Origin: VRUE01 sp963716735
Lineage (GTDB): Bacteria; Actinomycetota; Thermoleophilia; Solirubrobacterales; 70-9
DNA: 64,000 nucleotides
Direction of reading: 5' to 3'
Assembly: GCA_963716735.1 (NCBI GenBank)
Contig: OY970321.1
Location: 1,116,001-1,180,000 of the forward strand
A program made the position numbers and the translations under genes. Shown in pieces: positions 23,976 to 32,789 of this stretch; the stretch's first letter is position 1, and the number at the start of each line of letters is the position of its first letter. Below the pieces are notes generated by a model. That model was given only the letters and a program-made list of their open reading frames with translations. It did no database searches and was not told the origin of the DNA.

Positions 23976-26786
23976 TCACCGCTGTCCCCGCTTGTGCTTG
24001 CGCTTGCCACCGCAATCGGGCTTCATCACCGGGTTGGCCTTGGATTCCTTGCCGTTTTGCCCGGTGTATTCCACATTGGCCTTTGAAGTGACCCCGCAGA
24101 GGTTGCGGCTGTTGACGATCAAGCCCTTCTTGCCGCCTTGCATTTTCAAGACGACTTTGGAGAGCGGGGCGTCGGGAAGGTTTTCAAGGCTCGCCCTGAT
24201 CCCTCCCTTTGCCGAGTCGATGCGGGTAGCGACCTCGATGTCGACCAGTCCGTGCAGGTCGAAGACGAGGTCGGGCAGCTTGTGGCTCGAGGAGCGCAGC
24301 CAGACGGGTCCTTCAAGCGGGGTGTCGAGCAGTGGGGTGAAGGCCTTGATCGAGCCGTACTGGGCTCCAGCGGGACAGGCGTCTGCTGCGAACTGCACCC
24401 TGGTGCAGATCGTGCGGATGTGGGCCTGGTCGAGGAATGCGGATCTCGGCAAGCGGACGACGAGGCCTTTGATGTTCGCGTCTTTTGCCTTTGGCTTGTA
24501 GGTGGCCAAGAGTCCTGGATGTCCGCCTCGCTTGGTGCCGCCTTTCAGGTTCAGAGCCAAAGACGGCTTGAAGCCGAGGTTCAGGCAGTTGGCGGCCTGG
24601 TAGCGGCTCGAGAGCTCTGCCGGGACGTCATCTGCCGGATTGAAGACGTCGACGAAGCTGCCGAACAGAGTCGCTCTGACGCTGCTCGGATCGCAGCTAG
24701 TCGGGTTCAAGGTGAAGTTGGGCCTGTCGACGTAGACGCGCAGATCGCGCAACTTCAAGACGATGCCCTTGAGGATGTGGGGGATCGGGTCCGAGTTAGC
24801 GCCGTCGACTTCCACTTCCGCCGTCTTCGGGTTGAGCGTCAGGGCGAGCCTGACGACGACCGTTCCGGCGTCGAAGGGGCCGGCCACTGAAGGGGTCACC
24901 GAGATCACGCTCAAGGGATCACCGTGGTAGGGGCCACCGAGGTAGATCTGACCGCCCACGTAGGTGAGCACTCCCCCTACTCCCGCTCCGGCCAGGGTGT
25001 GGCCGATCAGGGAGTTGGCGGGGCAGCTGGGGCTAGCCAGCTCCTGGCGGCCGGTCTTCGCCTTGGCGACCGCGATCGCCGAGTCTGGGCATTTGTCCAC
25101 TCCGGCCAGCGATCCGAGCTCGCCCGGAGGCAGGATCGAGGAGAACTTGGTCATGTCCTGTTCGCCATCGCTTCTGGTCAGGCGCATGTTGAAAGGTGAG
25201 AAGGCGCCGGCGTTGTTATTGACCGCCCCTGCTTCGAAATGAGGATGGAACGGGGGGACTCCTCCCGGTGGGCAGGGGCCGCCGTTTACGCCAGAGGTGA
25301 TCTGAAAGTCGGCGGTGGCCGGGAATGGATTTGCCCGATCAGCCCAGGGGGTGAAGCTGGCCTCGGTGGTGTGAGTGCCGCAGGCCGGTGGCGTGAGCAG
25401 GGGGCCCCTAGCGCCACTGGTGAAGGTGAAGTGAAAGCGGGAGGTGGGGATCTGAGGTACGTCTTCGAGCGTCGTGATCAACCGTCCTGCGTTGGGTCCC
25501 AGTTCTTCGCTTGGCTCGATTTTCAAGGGCAGCTTGACCAAGAGCCCCAGCCCGCGGTCCTTGATCACCATGTAGAGGGCTATCAGGGTGTCGAAGGGGT
25601 TGTCGTCTTGGCTGGCGACGAAGACCGAGCCTTTGAGGGCTTCTCCTTTTGCCAAAAGCGGCGATTCGACCGCCACCTCGCCCACCTTCGAGGCCTGCGG
25701 GCAGCCTTCGCCCGCGTTTGAGCTGAGCGACTCGGCTTCATAGCCCGCCTTGGAGCAGACGGCGAGTCCATTGGCCGAGGAGGGGTTGAGGGTCATCCCC
25801 GACGGCAACGTCACAACCGCCTTGTTGAAGTCTGACTGAGCGAGACCTTCGGGGCTGCCGATCCCTTCGTCGTTGACCGTGACCTCGAAGTCAAGGCCCG
25901 AGGCAGACTCAGCCGAAGTGGTGGTCGGTTCAGAGGTGATCTTTGGGCCGAAGCCGAGTTTGGAGCAGCCGGTCATCCCCGGCGCTTGGAAGCTGCCTTT
26001 GTCTGGCGCTGCGCCTGGGTTTTGCCAAGAGACCGCTTCATAGCTCGTCGTCAGCGGCCCGGTGCAAGAGCGCGGCAGGGTGAGGAAGGGGACTTCAGGG
26101 GCGCCGGTGTCGCAGTTGCCAAGCGAGCGCGCTTCGCCGTTGGGGCCGGCGGTGATATCCAGGCAGGTGCCCCGGAGGGGGTCGTGGGCATGGTCTGCCG
26201 GAACACCCCACAGCTGCAGTTCCGCACCGAAGAAATCGACGGTCTGGGAGGTGTTGACCGAGGAGCCAAGCAGGTTAAAGGGCTGTTTGTCGGTCACCCC
26301 GACTTCCACCGTCACCGGGGTGTTGAAGGCGATGAGGCCGATCTTCACCGCCACGCCCGGCGACGGGACGAGGTTGTAGACGGGCTCGTTGAAGCCCTCG
26401 TTGGGATCGATTATCCGCAACCGGGTGGTCCCGATCACGGTGGTGTTGGCGCATTTGGTCCGCCCGCCTTCATCGATCGCCAGGAAGTCCGCGGTGGCGC
26501 AGGTCGGGACCGCGGTGCGGCTGCCGATGAAGCCGGGGGGCTGGTAGAAGCGCACCGACTTTACCGCCTCGTCGGGGACCTCTCCCAGCTCGGGGTCGAT
26601 CCTGGTATTGACATCGAAGGCGGTCACCGAGACGAAGGGGTGGGAGCCCGCCTGGGTCGCCGGGGAGCCGTCCTCGTTGAAGAAGCCGGCCCTGAAGTTC
26701 GTCAGGCCGAACTCCCCCTGGGCGGGGGCGGCGAGCGAGAGCGCGGCGAGCGCGGCGGTTGCGAGTACAGCTGCCAGTCGCTTCAT
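23976..26786 (-). CDS. large secreted protein of unknown function
   Basis: 936 residues with a clear signal peptide (MKRLAAVLATAALAALSLAA, cleavage after about 24). Rich in Pro/Gly and paired cysteines, with repeated CP-containing segments such as CPDSAIAVAKAKTG and CPANSLIGHTLAGAG. It ends in a basic tail GGKRKHKRGQR. No catalytic motif. ATG overlaps the stop of the preceding gene (ATGA), so it is the last gene of the collagen-like/NHL operon. Probably exported and surface-associated. Confidence 0.8.
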   Translation of the reverse strand: MKRLAAVLATAALAALSLAAPAQGEFGLTNFRAGFFNEDGSPATQAGSHPFVSVTAFDVNTRIDPELGEVPDEAVKSVRFYQPPGFIGSRTAVPTCATADFLAIDEGGRTKCANTTVIGTTRLRIIDPNEGFNEPVYNLVPSPGVAVKIGLIAFNTPVTVEVGVTDKQPFNLLGSSVNTSQTVDFFGAELQLWGVPADHAHDPLRGTCLDITAGPNGEARSLGNCDTGAPEVPFLTLPRSCTGPLTTSYEAVSWQNPGAAPDKGSFQAPGMTGCSKLGFGPKITSEPTTTSAESASGLDFEVTVNDEGIGSPEGLAQSDFNKAVVTLPSGMTLNPSSANGLAVCSKAGYEAESLSSNAGEGCPQASKVGEVAVESPLLAKGEALKGSVFVASQDDNPFDTLIALYMVIKDRGLGLLVKLPLKIEPSEELGPNAGRLITTLEDVPQIPTSRFHFTFTSGARGPLLTPPACGTHTTEASFTPWADRANPFPATADFQITSGVNGGPCPPGGVPPFHPHFEAGAVNNNAGAFSPFNMRLTRSDGEQDMTKFSSILPPGELGSLAGVDKCPDSAIAVAKAKTGRQELASPSCPANSLIGHTLAGAGVGGVLTYVGGQIYLGGPYHGDPLSVISVTPSVAGPFDAGTVVVRLALTLNPKTAEVEVDGANSDPIPHILKGIVLKLRDLRVYVDRPNFTLNPTSCDPSSVRATLFGSFVDVFNPADDVPAELSSRYQAANCLNLGFKPSLALNLKGGTKRGGHPGLLATYKPKAKDANIKGLVVRLPRSAFLDQAHIRTICTRVQFAADACPAGAQYGSIKAFTPLLDTPLEGPVWLRSSSHKLPDLVFDLHGLVDIEVATRIDSAKGGIRASLENLPDAPLSKVVLKMQGGKKGLIVNSRNLCGVTSKANVEYTGQNGKESKANPVMKPDCGGKRKHKRGQR

Positions 26787-28846
26787 CGGCCTGCCCCCCG
26801 GTTATGGTTTGCCGCTCGCTTGCTATGAGCGCCGCTCTTCGCTCGCTTGCTTTTCTTCGTCACGCAGCGACCCTTGCGCCGCGCTTTGCCCTTGGCGCAG
26901 CGGGCGCGTGGTTTGGTGCTCGGATCGCCGGCACCGCGGAAGGCCGCGCTGGCCGGGGTCGGGTCATCGGGCGCGCTGACCGGCGCTTTGCAGGCATCCC
27001 CCTGGCAGTCGGGCGTCGGGGTCGGGGGTGGGGGCAGGCCTCCCCCCACGCGGGCGTCATAGATGTCGAAGAGGCCCGGGTCCTGGGAGAGCAGGCTGGC
27101 GTTGGTGACGAAGAAGGCATCGTCGCCGTTTGGGCTGGCGTCGAGGAATTCGGAGTCCTCGGGGTTTTCGCCGTTTGAGATCAGGCTGAGGCAACCGGCG
27201 GCGCTTGCCACGTAGAGCTCCGCGCCGAGCGCGACGCAGGCCGCTTTGCTGGGCGCGCTCTCCCATATGTAGACGTCGGCGGCGCCGTTGGTGTCACGCG
27301 GCAAGAGCGCGTCAAAGCTGTTGAAGAGGAGGCGGCCGCCGTCGGTGGAGATCGCCCGCGGGTCGTGCAGCATCGTGGTCGCCAGCGTCAGGGTGGAGGC
27401 GATCGGGAGGGTTTCTTTGACGTTGCTGCGCAGCCTCACCACCCGTCCCTGCGGCCGCGCCCGGCTCGGGTTGCAAGACACGCATACCGGCCCCGCCGAG
27501 CCCACCTCATAGATGTAGACCTCCGAGTCGGCCTCCCCGTTGGCGAGGTCGGTGTTGTCGTAGTCGGTCAGATCCGCGGTCGAGATGAAGGCCAGGGCGC
27601 TGCCGTCGGCCGAGGGCTGGGCGGCGTGGTAGATCGGTTTGCGCGCCGTCACCGAGGGGATCTGTTCGATTTTCGGGATCACCGCGTCAGCCGCCGAGAG
27701 CGTCGCGATGAAGGTCTTCTCTTCGCCCTCTGCCAGGTAGAGGTTCGGCTCGCCCGCGATCGCGTCTCCCTCGAGCGCTTCTTCGGAGACGAAGTAGATG
27801 CGCGAGAGGTCCTCGCTCGCACCCGCCAGGCCCAGGGTGTCGCCGGCGATCAGCCGGGTCGTCCCTCCGAGGGCGAATTCCCAGAGGTCGCCTTCGGCCG
27901 GGCCTTCGGTCACCTCGAAGAGCGCTTTTGAGCCATCGGGCGTTGCCACCAGGAAGCGCGAGTCGCGCGTCGATTTCGTCTCGGAGACCCTCAGCGTGCA
28001 GGCCTTGCTCGGTTCGGTGCAGGCTCCGCCGCTGACCGCACTCTGCTCCTCGCCGGGGTTGATCCGCAGATAGACCTTGCCCGCGCCCGTCTCCTGGGTC
28101 GCGGAGTCGGTCCAGTAGACGCGCTCGCCGTCGGCGGAGATCGCGCTGTCGACGTTCGCCCCCTTTCCCATCTCGACGAGGTCGAGGGAAGCGGCCTCCC
28201 CGCCGGTTCCCGCCGAGCAGTGGCCGCCGCTCGGCACCCCGCTCGGCAGCCTGCAGAGCAGGCTCAGCCCCCCTTCGCTTGCGTAGTAGGCCTGCCAGAG
28301 GCCGCCCGGCGCTTCGGGGGTGAGCTGCTTTCTGGCCCGGAAGATCGCCGCCTCCCCGCTGGCTGAGGCCCCCTGGGGCTCGGGGATGCTCGGCTCCAGG
28401 GGGATCAGCGCTTCATAGCTCTCATCGCCCGCTCCGCAGTTATCGCGCCGATAGAGGTTGTAGCGGTCTTTGGTGTCACGGGGTGGGTCGAGCTGCGGTT
28501 CGGGCGCGACCACCAGCCAGCCCGTGCAGAGGTCCGCCGAGAAGTGCTTGAAGTTGTTGCCGATGATGTTGACGTTCTCCTGGTTGGCGGCCGTGCCCTG
28601 GGGGGGATCGAGTGCTTTGCTCTCCCAGGCAGCCTGGCCCCTGGTGGCGAGCAGCTGGTTGGTGAAGGGGGCGCCTTTGGGGTCGGCGAAGGCGCGGTAG
28701 GAGGAGTAGGTCAGCCGGCTGCCGTCCTCGGCGCTCTGGACGACGTTGGTCGAGAAGCTCTGGAAGTTGACGAGCGTTTTGATGTCGCCGTTGTTTTTGT
28801 CGACCGGGCTGACCATCTCATAGGCCCGGCAGTTCGGCAGCCGCAC
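26783..28846 (-). pseudogene. C-terminal part of a giant secreted NHL-type protein, separated by a frameshift
   Basis: This frame encodes the region VRLPNCRAYEMVSPVDKNNG onward and ends in a basic, Lys/Arg-rich tail (KARRKGRCVTKKSKRAKSG). The apparent GTG start at 28846 is not a real N-terminus: upstream codons read PIAPKACPNDVFRGGAA, continuing the protein encoded in the next frame by 28711-30828. One missing base near 28897-28905 explains the break. The product would be propeller-like WD40/TolB-type repeats (e.g. SADGSALAFISTADLTDYD, STDGGRLLFNSFDALLP), probably extracellular. Confidence 0.75.
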
Positions 28847-30828
28847 GGCGGCGCCGCCGCGAAAGACGTCGTTGGGGCAGGCTTTCGGGGCGATCGGGCC
28901 GGGGTGATGAAGGTCGCTTCGAGGCCTTCGGATTCGCTCGGCTGCCCGGGACCTTCGGGACCGTCGGGGTCGATCCCGTAGACCGGGCCGCCGCCGGTGC
29001 TCTCGGCGACGAAGCGGTAGTGGTAGGTGGTACCGGGGAGAAGGCCTTCCAGGGGGATGCCCGCCGCCCTGACCGGCACGTTTGAGATTTTCGAGGTCAG
29101 AAGCGGCCCCGGCGGCAGCGGCTGCTCCTGCGGGCAGCCGCCCTCAGAGCATTTGCCGGTTCCGTACTGCACGTAGTAGCGGGTGTCGGAGAAGAAGCGC
29201 GGGTTGATCTCCGCCGCCACGGTCGCCGAGTCGCGCTGCACCGAGCTGGCGAACTGGGTATTGATCTCCGGCGGCACCTGCGGCGGAGATTCGAAGTCGA
29301 CCGGGCCGGGACCGAAGGCGACGATCAGATCGGCAAGGTTGAGGGTGACGTGCAGGTTGCCGACCGCGTTGGTGCCGAGGCCACCGATGCCGCCGCTCGG
29401 CAGTTCGCCGCCGAATTCCGTGACCTGGTTGCCCGCCGGGTCGAACTGAAGGAGAGGCAGGGCCAGGTTGCCTTCTCCCAGCGAGAGGTTGTTCCTGCGG
29501 ACGAAGACGTTCCCGGCGGGGTCGACGGCGATCGACCCGGCGGTCGCTTTGGTCGCCGGGACCGGCTCTCCTTTTGCGTTGGAGATCTCATTCGCCTGAA
29601 GTTGGCCTTTTTCGTCACCGGTCGCAACGTCGAGGATGCGGACGTTCTGCTCGGTGCCGCTCGGTGGCCCCACGGTTACGTAGAAGTCGCCGCTGGTCGG
29701 GGCGATCGCGAGGTCATGGACGGTCCTTTCCGGGACCGGCACCGAACTCTCCCATTCGCCTTCCAGGTTGAAGCGCTGGATGCGTTCGATGTCCCCGGCG
29801 AAGAGTTTGCCGCCCGCACCCAAGGCAATGCCGGGGCTGTTGCTGGCGCCAAATTCGCCAGTGCCGATGCCCGCGACCCCGATCCCGCAGACGTCGAGGC
29901 TCTCGAGGTCTGCTTTGGTGCAGCGCTCAGCGCCCGTCGTCTTGTTGACTTCCCCACCGAACATCAAAAGGAAGCGCCCCGCCGAGTCGAACTTCTGCAC
30001 TCGGCGATTGCCGATTTCCCGCAGATAGACGTTCCCCGCGGGGTCGACCGCGACCCCGCGGGCGTCGGCGATCTGCCCCGCTCCGGCGCCTTCGATACCT
30101 GCCTTGCAGCCCGATTCGGTCGTGCAGGACTCTAGGCCGGTGGTAGCCCCATGGCCGTCGGCCCGGGTGCGCACCAGGAGATCGGTCGAAGGGGCACCGC
30201 CACCCAGCGGCGTCGTCCCGTTCGTCGCCCCCAGCTGGGTTACGTCGGTAGCGGCGAGCGAAGCTTGGAAGGAGACCACGTAGATGAAGTGGGTTGTGCC
30301 ACTGACGTTGCCAGGGACCGCCGTGACGCTGACGCTGCCACCGCCCCCCGAGATCGAGGGCAGGCCGTTCAGCGCCGCTTCCACTTCGGCGCCACTGGCG
30401 TTGAATGGGAGGTCAGCGGTCGTATCCGCACCGAAACTCAACCTGAACTGGCCTTCCGCTGCCCGCACCCTCACTTCCTGTTGCTCGTTCACCGCTCCCG
30501 GCGCCACGTCCCAACCAAAGGCCTTGACGAAGCCCCCCCAGGGCGTGAACTCGCTCACCCGGTTGTTCTGCCCCTCGGTGACATAGACATGACCGGTCAC
30601 CGAGTCGCTAGCCGGCCTCCAAGAGGAGCCCAGCGCTCCCGCGCCAGCGCCGTCCCCGCCTGCCTGCCACAGTTCTTCCTCGTCGCTGATCGCACTGGCA
30701 TGCGGGGCCGCAAGGGCGGCGAGTGCCACGACAAGCAAACCGACGGTCACAATAGCCCGCCGAACCCGCTGGACGTTGCGGTAGGGACTGTGAGGCGTGT
30801 GCTGCGAGAGTTGTGGGTGAGTCGTCAT
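28711..30828 (-). pseudogene. N-terminal part of a giant secreted NHL-type protein (frameshifted at its 3' end)
   Basis: A long N-terminal region with signal segment (RRAIVTVGLLVVALAALAAP, cut after SAISDEEE start), NHL-like repeats (ARGVAVDPAGNVYLREIGNR, GSIAVDPAGNVFVRRNN) and a fibronectin-like domain (TYHYRFVAESTGGGPVYGID). After LEATFITPA the frame shifts and the last 60 or so codons (RSPRKPAPTT onward) are out-of-frame translation of the CPNDVFRGG region. GGGAG ribosome site before the ATG. With the next fragment it would make a protein of about 1,350 residues. Confidence 0.8.
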
Positions 30829-30843
30829 GGTGTGATCTCCCTG

Positions 30844-30898
30844 AGCCGTTCCCGGACGACGAGCGCCGTCCGGGCGTGAGTGAGTGCGCGGAACGGCT
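30844..30898 (-). promoter_or_regulatory. intercistronic hairpin between collagen-like and NHL genes
   Basis: CCCGGACG (30851-30858) pairs with CGTCCGGG (30867-30874); an alternative outer pairing AGCCGTTCC (30844-30852) with GGAACGGCT (30890-30898) overlaps it by two bases. The two are partly exclusive, so the RNA could switch or simply reduce read-through between the two genes. Confidence 0.4.
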
Positions 30899-31629
30899 TA
30901 CTCCTCTTCTGCCGTTACGGCCCAGCTGCCCGTGCCGCCGCCAGCTGCACCAGTTATGAAGAATTGAAGGACGGCGCCTGATTTCGATGCACCAGCTGAA
31001 AGCGAGCCATCTACCGGGGTGATGTATTCACTGAAAGCGAGCATTTCTAATTCGAACCCGCCGCCATAGACACAGAGATGGCCCGGATCCGCGGTCGGGT
31101 TGGCGGTGTCACCATCGCAGGCAACTGGAGCTATGTTGCCGCTTTCCTTTGCTTCTTCCCCGGCTACGTTGATGTAGTGGACGTTGGCAGCGCCCAGCGG
31201 CGCAGCGAGGGGAATTGCGAATGAGATCGCCTCCCGAAAGAGCCCTGCTGACCCGGCGCCAATTGCCCACGCACCAGTCTCGGTTTTGCCCGGCGGAAGC
31301 TCTACGGTGAATCCGGTTTCACCGTCTTTACCCGCTTTGCCGTCTTTACCTTGGGGCCCCTCTTTACCTTGGGGCCCTTCTTTGCCCTGTGGACCGGTGT
31401 CCCCCTTATCGCCCTTGGGGCCAGCGGGACCCTGCGCTCCGGCCGGACCCGCCGGACCCGTATCCCCCTTCGGACCCTTGGGCCCACGCGGACCTTTCTT
31501 GGCTTTGGCCGAGCTGGTGGCCTTGTCGGTGTTCGTCGCGGCGTAGGCGCCGCCGAACATCGCGAAGACGAGGGCGATCACCGAGATCACGCCCGGGATA
31601 CCGAAGCGGTTGCGTAGTGGCGAGAGCAT
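30898..31629 (-). CDS. secreted collagen-like (Gly-X-Y) protein
   Basis: 243 residues from the ATG at 31629. Signal peptide or N-terminal anchor LSPLRNRFGIPGVISVIALV...GGAYAA, then about 19 Gly-X-Y triplets (GPRGPKGPKGDTGPAGPAG, GPQGKEGPQGKEGPQGKDG) and a C-terminal domain of about 130 residues beginning FTVELPPGKTETGAW. Gly-X-Y repeats form collagen triple helices; bacterial examples sit on cell or spore surfaces. AAGGAGAAG ribosome site. The open frame upstream to 31725 covers the promoter and is not translated in my view. First gene of the operon. Confidence 0.88.
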   Translation of the reverse strand: MLSPLRNRFGIPGVISVIALVFAMFGGAYAATNTDKATSSAKAKKGPRGPKGPKGDTGPAGPAGAQGPAGPKGDKGDTGPQGKEGPQGKEGPQGKDGKAGKDGETGFTVELPPGKTETGAWAIGAGSAGLFREAISFAIPLAAPLGAANVHYINVAGEEAKESGNIAPVACDGDTANPTADPGHLCVYGGGFELEMLAFSEYITPVDGSLSAGASKSGAVLQFFITGAAGGGTGSWAVTAEEE

Positions 31630-31715
31630 TCGAATCTCTTCTCCTTTGTCCCTGTCCCTGCGTTTGGTACTTCCCTGGCTATACCGCCCCCGTTCCCAAC
31701 GGAAGACGTGACCGC

Positions 31716-31758
31716 ATGTAAACACGCTGGTTTGGAGTTGTCAAGATACGCACATGGT
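31716..31758 (-). promoter_or_regulatory. promoter of the collagen-like operon
   Basis: -35 TTGACA (31744-31739), 17-base spacer, -10 TTACAT (31721-31716); transcription would start near 31709, about 80 bases before the ATG. The -35 and the 14 bases upstream match the TetR promoter at 23925-23967, and spacer positions (ACAA, AAC, CGTGTTT) are also conserved. Confidence 0.65.
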
Positions 31759-31875
31759 ATTGCTAACCCGTATGCGTGATTTGCAGGGGCTTATCGAGCA
31801 AGGCTTTTGTCACGAAACCCGGTGGGTTCCCAGATAAGTAGGTGTTCGCGCCGAGGTACGGGTGGGTCTCGGGTG

Positions 31876-32616
31876 CTACGCGCTGGCTTGCTTGCGTTGC
31901 GTCTCAGCGGACTCTGGGGCCACGCTTTGCTCGCGCTCGAAGGCGACGATCTTGCCCTCTTTGGGGCCGGGCTCGCTGAGCCTGAAGAAGGCGAGGACGT
32001 ACTCGACCAGAGGGGCCGTGAGATCCAGCAGCTTTGCGGCGCGGCCGTTGAGCACCTCGCTGGCAACCCGCGAGGCGATGCCGCCGACGATCACACCCTC
32101 GACCTCAGGTGCAGGCTGTGCCTCGGGAGGCATCTCAGGCGCGGCGGCGCGCAGCAGGGTGCCGTAGCGCTGCAGCCACTCGTGGTAGCGGAGCGCGATC
32201 TCCTCCCCCGCCGAGGGCGCCTCGACGAAGAGCAGGCGCGCCAAATCCGGCTCGGACGCCACAGCGTCGAGGCCCGCGGCCAGCGAGCGCTCGACGCGCT
32301 CTTCGATCGTGGCGGCGGCGTCGCAGGGCTGGACGAGCACCTCGAGCAGCCGTTCGTGGCCGGCGTCATGGGCGGTCGCGAAGCACTCCTGCTTGTCGCT
32401 GAAGTTCTTGTAGAAGGCGTTGCGCGAGACGGCGGCCGCCTTGACGATGTCGGCGACCGACATCGCTTCGTAGCCACGCTCGGCGACGACGCCCGGCACG
32501 GCTGCCAGGAGCCGCTCGCGCTGGTCGGCCAGCACCTCATCGGGCGCGAGCGCGTGACGACCGCGCGGGAGGCGGCGCGGCGCTGCAGATTTGGCGCTGG
32601 CGCGTGCTTTTGCCAT
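31876..32616 (-). CDS. TetR-family regulator
   Basis: 246 residues. Helix-turn-helix RERLLAAVPGVVAERGYEAM, ADIVKAAAVSRNAFYKNFSD, followed by a C-terminal domain very similar in layout to the tandem pair at 22514-23891. It lies immediately upstream of the collagen-like operon on the same strand. Its own promoter has a TACAC-N5-GTGTA palindrome. ATG start. Confidence 0.88.
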   Translation of the reverse strand: MAKARASAKSAAPRRLPRGRHALAPDEVLADQRERLLAAVPGVVAERGYEAMSVADIVKAAAVSRNAFYKNFSDKQECFATAHDAGHERLLEVLVQPCDAAATIEERVERSLAAGLDAVASEPDLARLLFVEAPSAGEEIALRYHEWLQRYGTLLRAAAPEMPPEAQPAPEVEGVIVGGIASRVASEVLNGRAAKLLDLTAPLVEYVLAFFRLSEPGPKEGKIVAFEREQSVAPESAETQRKQASA

Positions 32617-32638
32617 ACGTGCGAACGGCCTATGCCGT

Positions 32639-32653
32639 TACACGTACAGTGTA
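32639..32653 (-). promoter_or_regulatory. palindrome in the TetR (31876-32616) promoter
   Basis: TACAC GTACA GTGTA, a perfect 5-bp inverted repeat. On the minus strand it overlaps the probable -10 TACACT, which sits 18 bases after TTGACC. Likely autorepressor site. Confidence 0.45.
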
Positions 32654-32731
32654 GTTCTTAAATACGCCCCAGGTCAATGCCGGGCGCAGCAAACTCGTTT
32701 CAGTCGTCGGCGAGACCCGGAATCCTTATAG

Positions 32732-32789
32732 TTTTCTACTTAAATTCCTTTTCTACTGATAGAGTAGAAAATATGGAAAAAGTAGAAAA
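32732..32789. promoter_or_regulatory. four 9-bp half-sites at the AbiE-like promoter
   Basis: TTTTCTACT occurs at 32732-32740 and 32749-32757, and its complement AGTAGAAAA at 32763-32771 and 32781-32789. All four copies are perfect. The ATG of the antitoxin gene (32773) lies between the third and fourth. AbiEi-type antitoxins are known to bind inverted repeats in their own promoter. Confidence 0.7.

Noticed and set aside
31630..31725. N-terminal extension of the collagen-like gene
   Set aside because: Contains the -10 box and probable transcription start; the signal segment and ribosome site point to the ATG at 31629.
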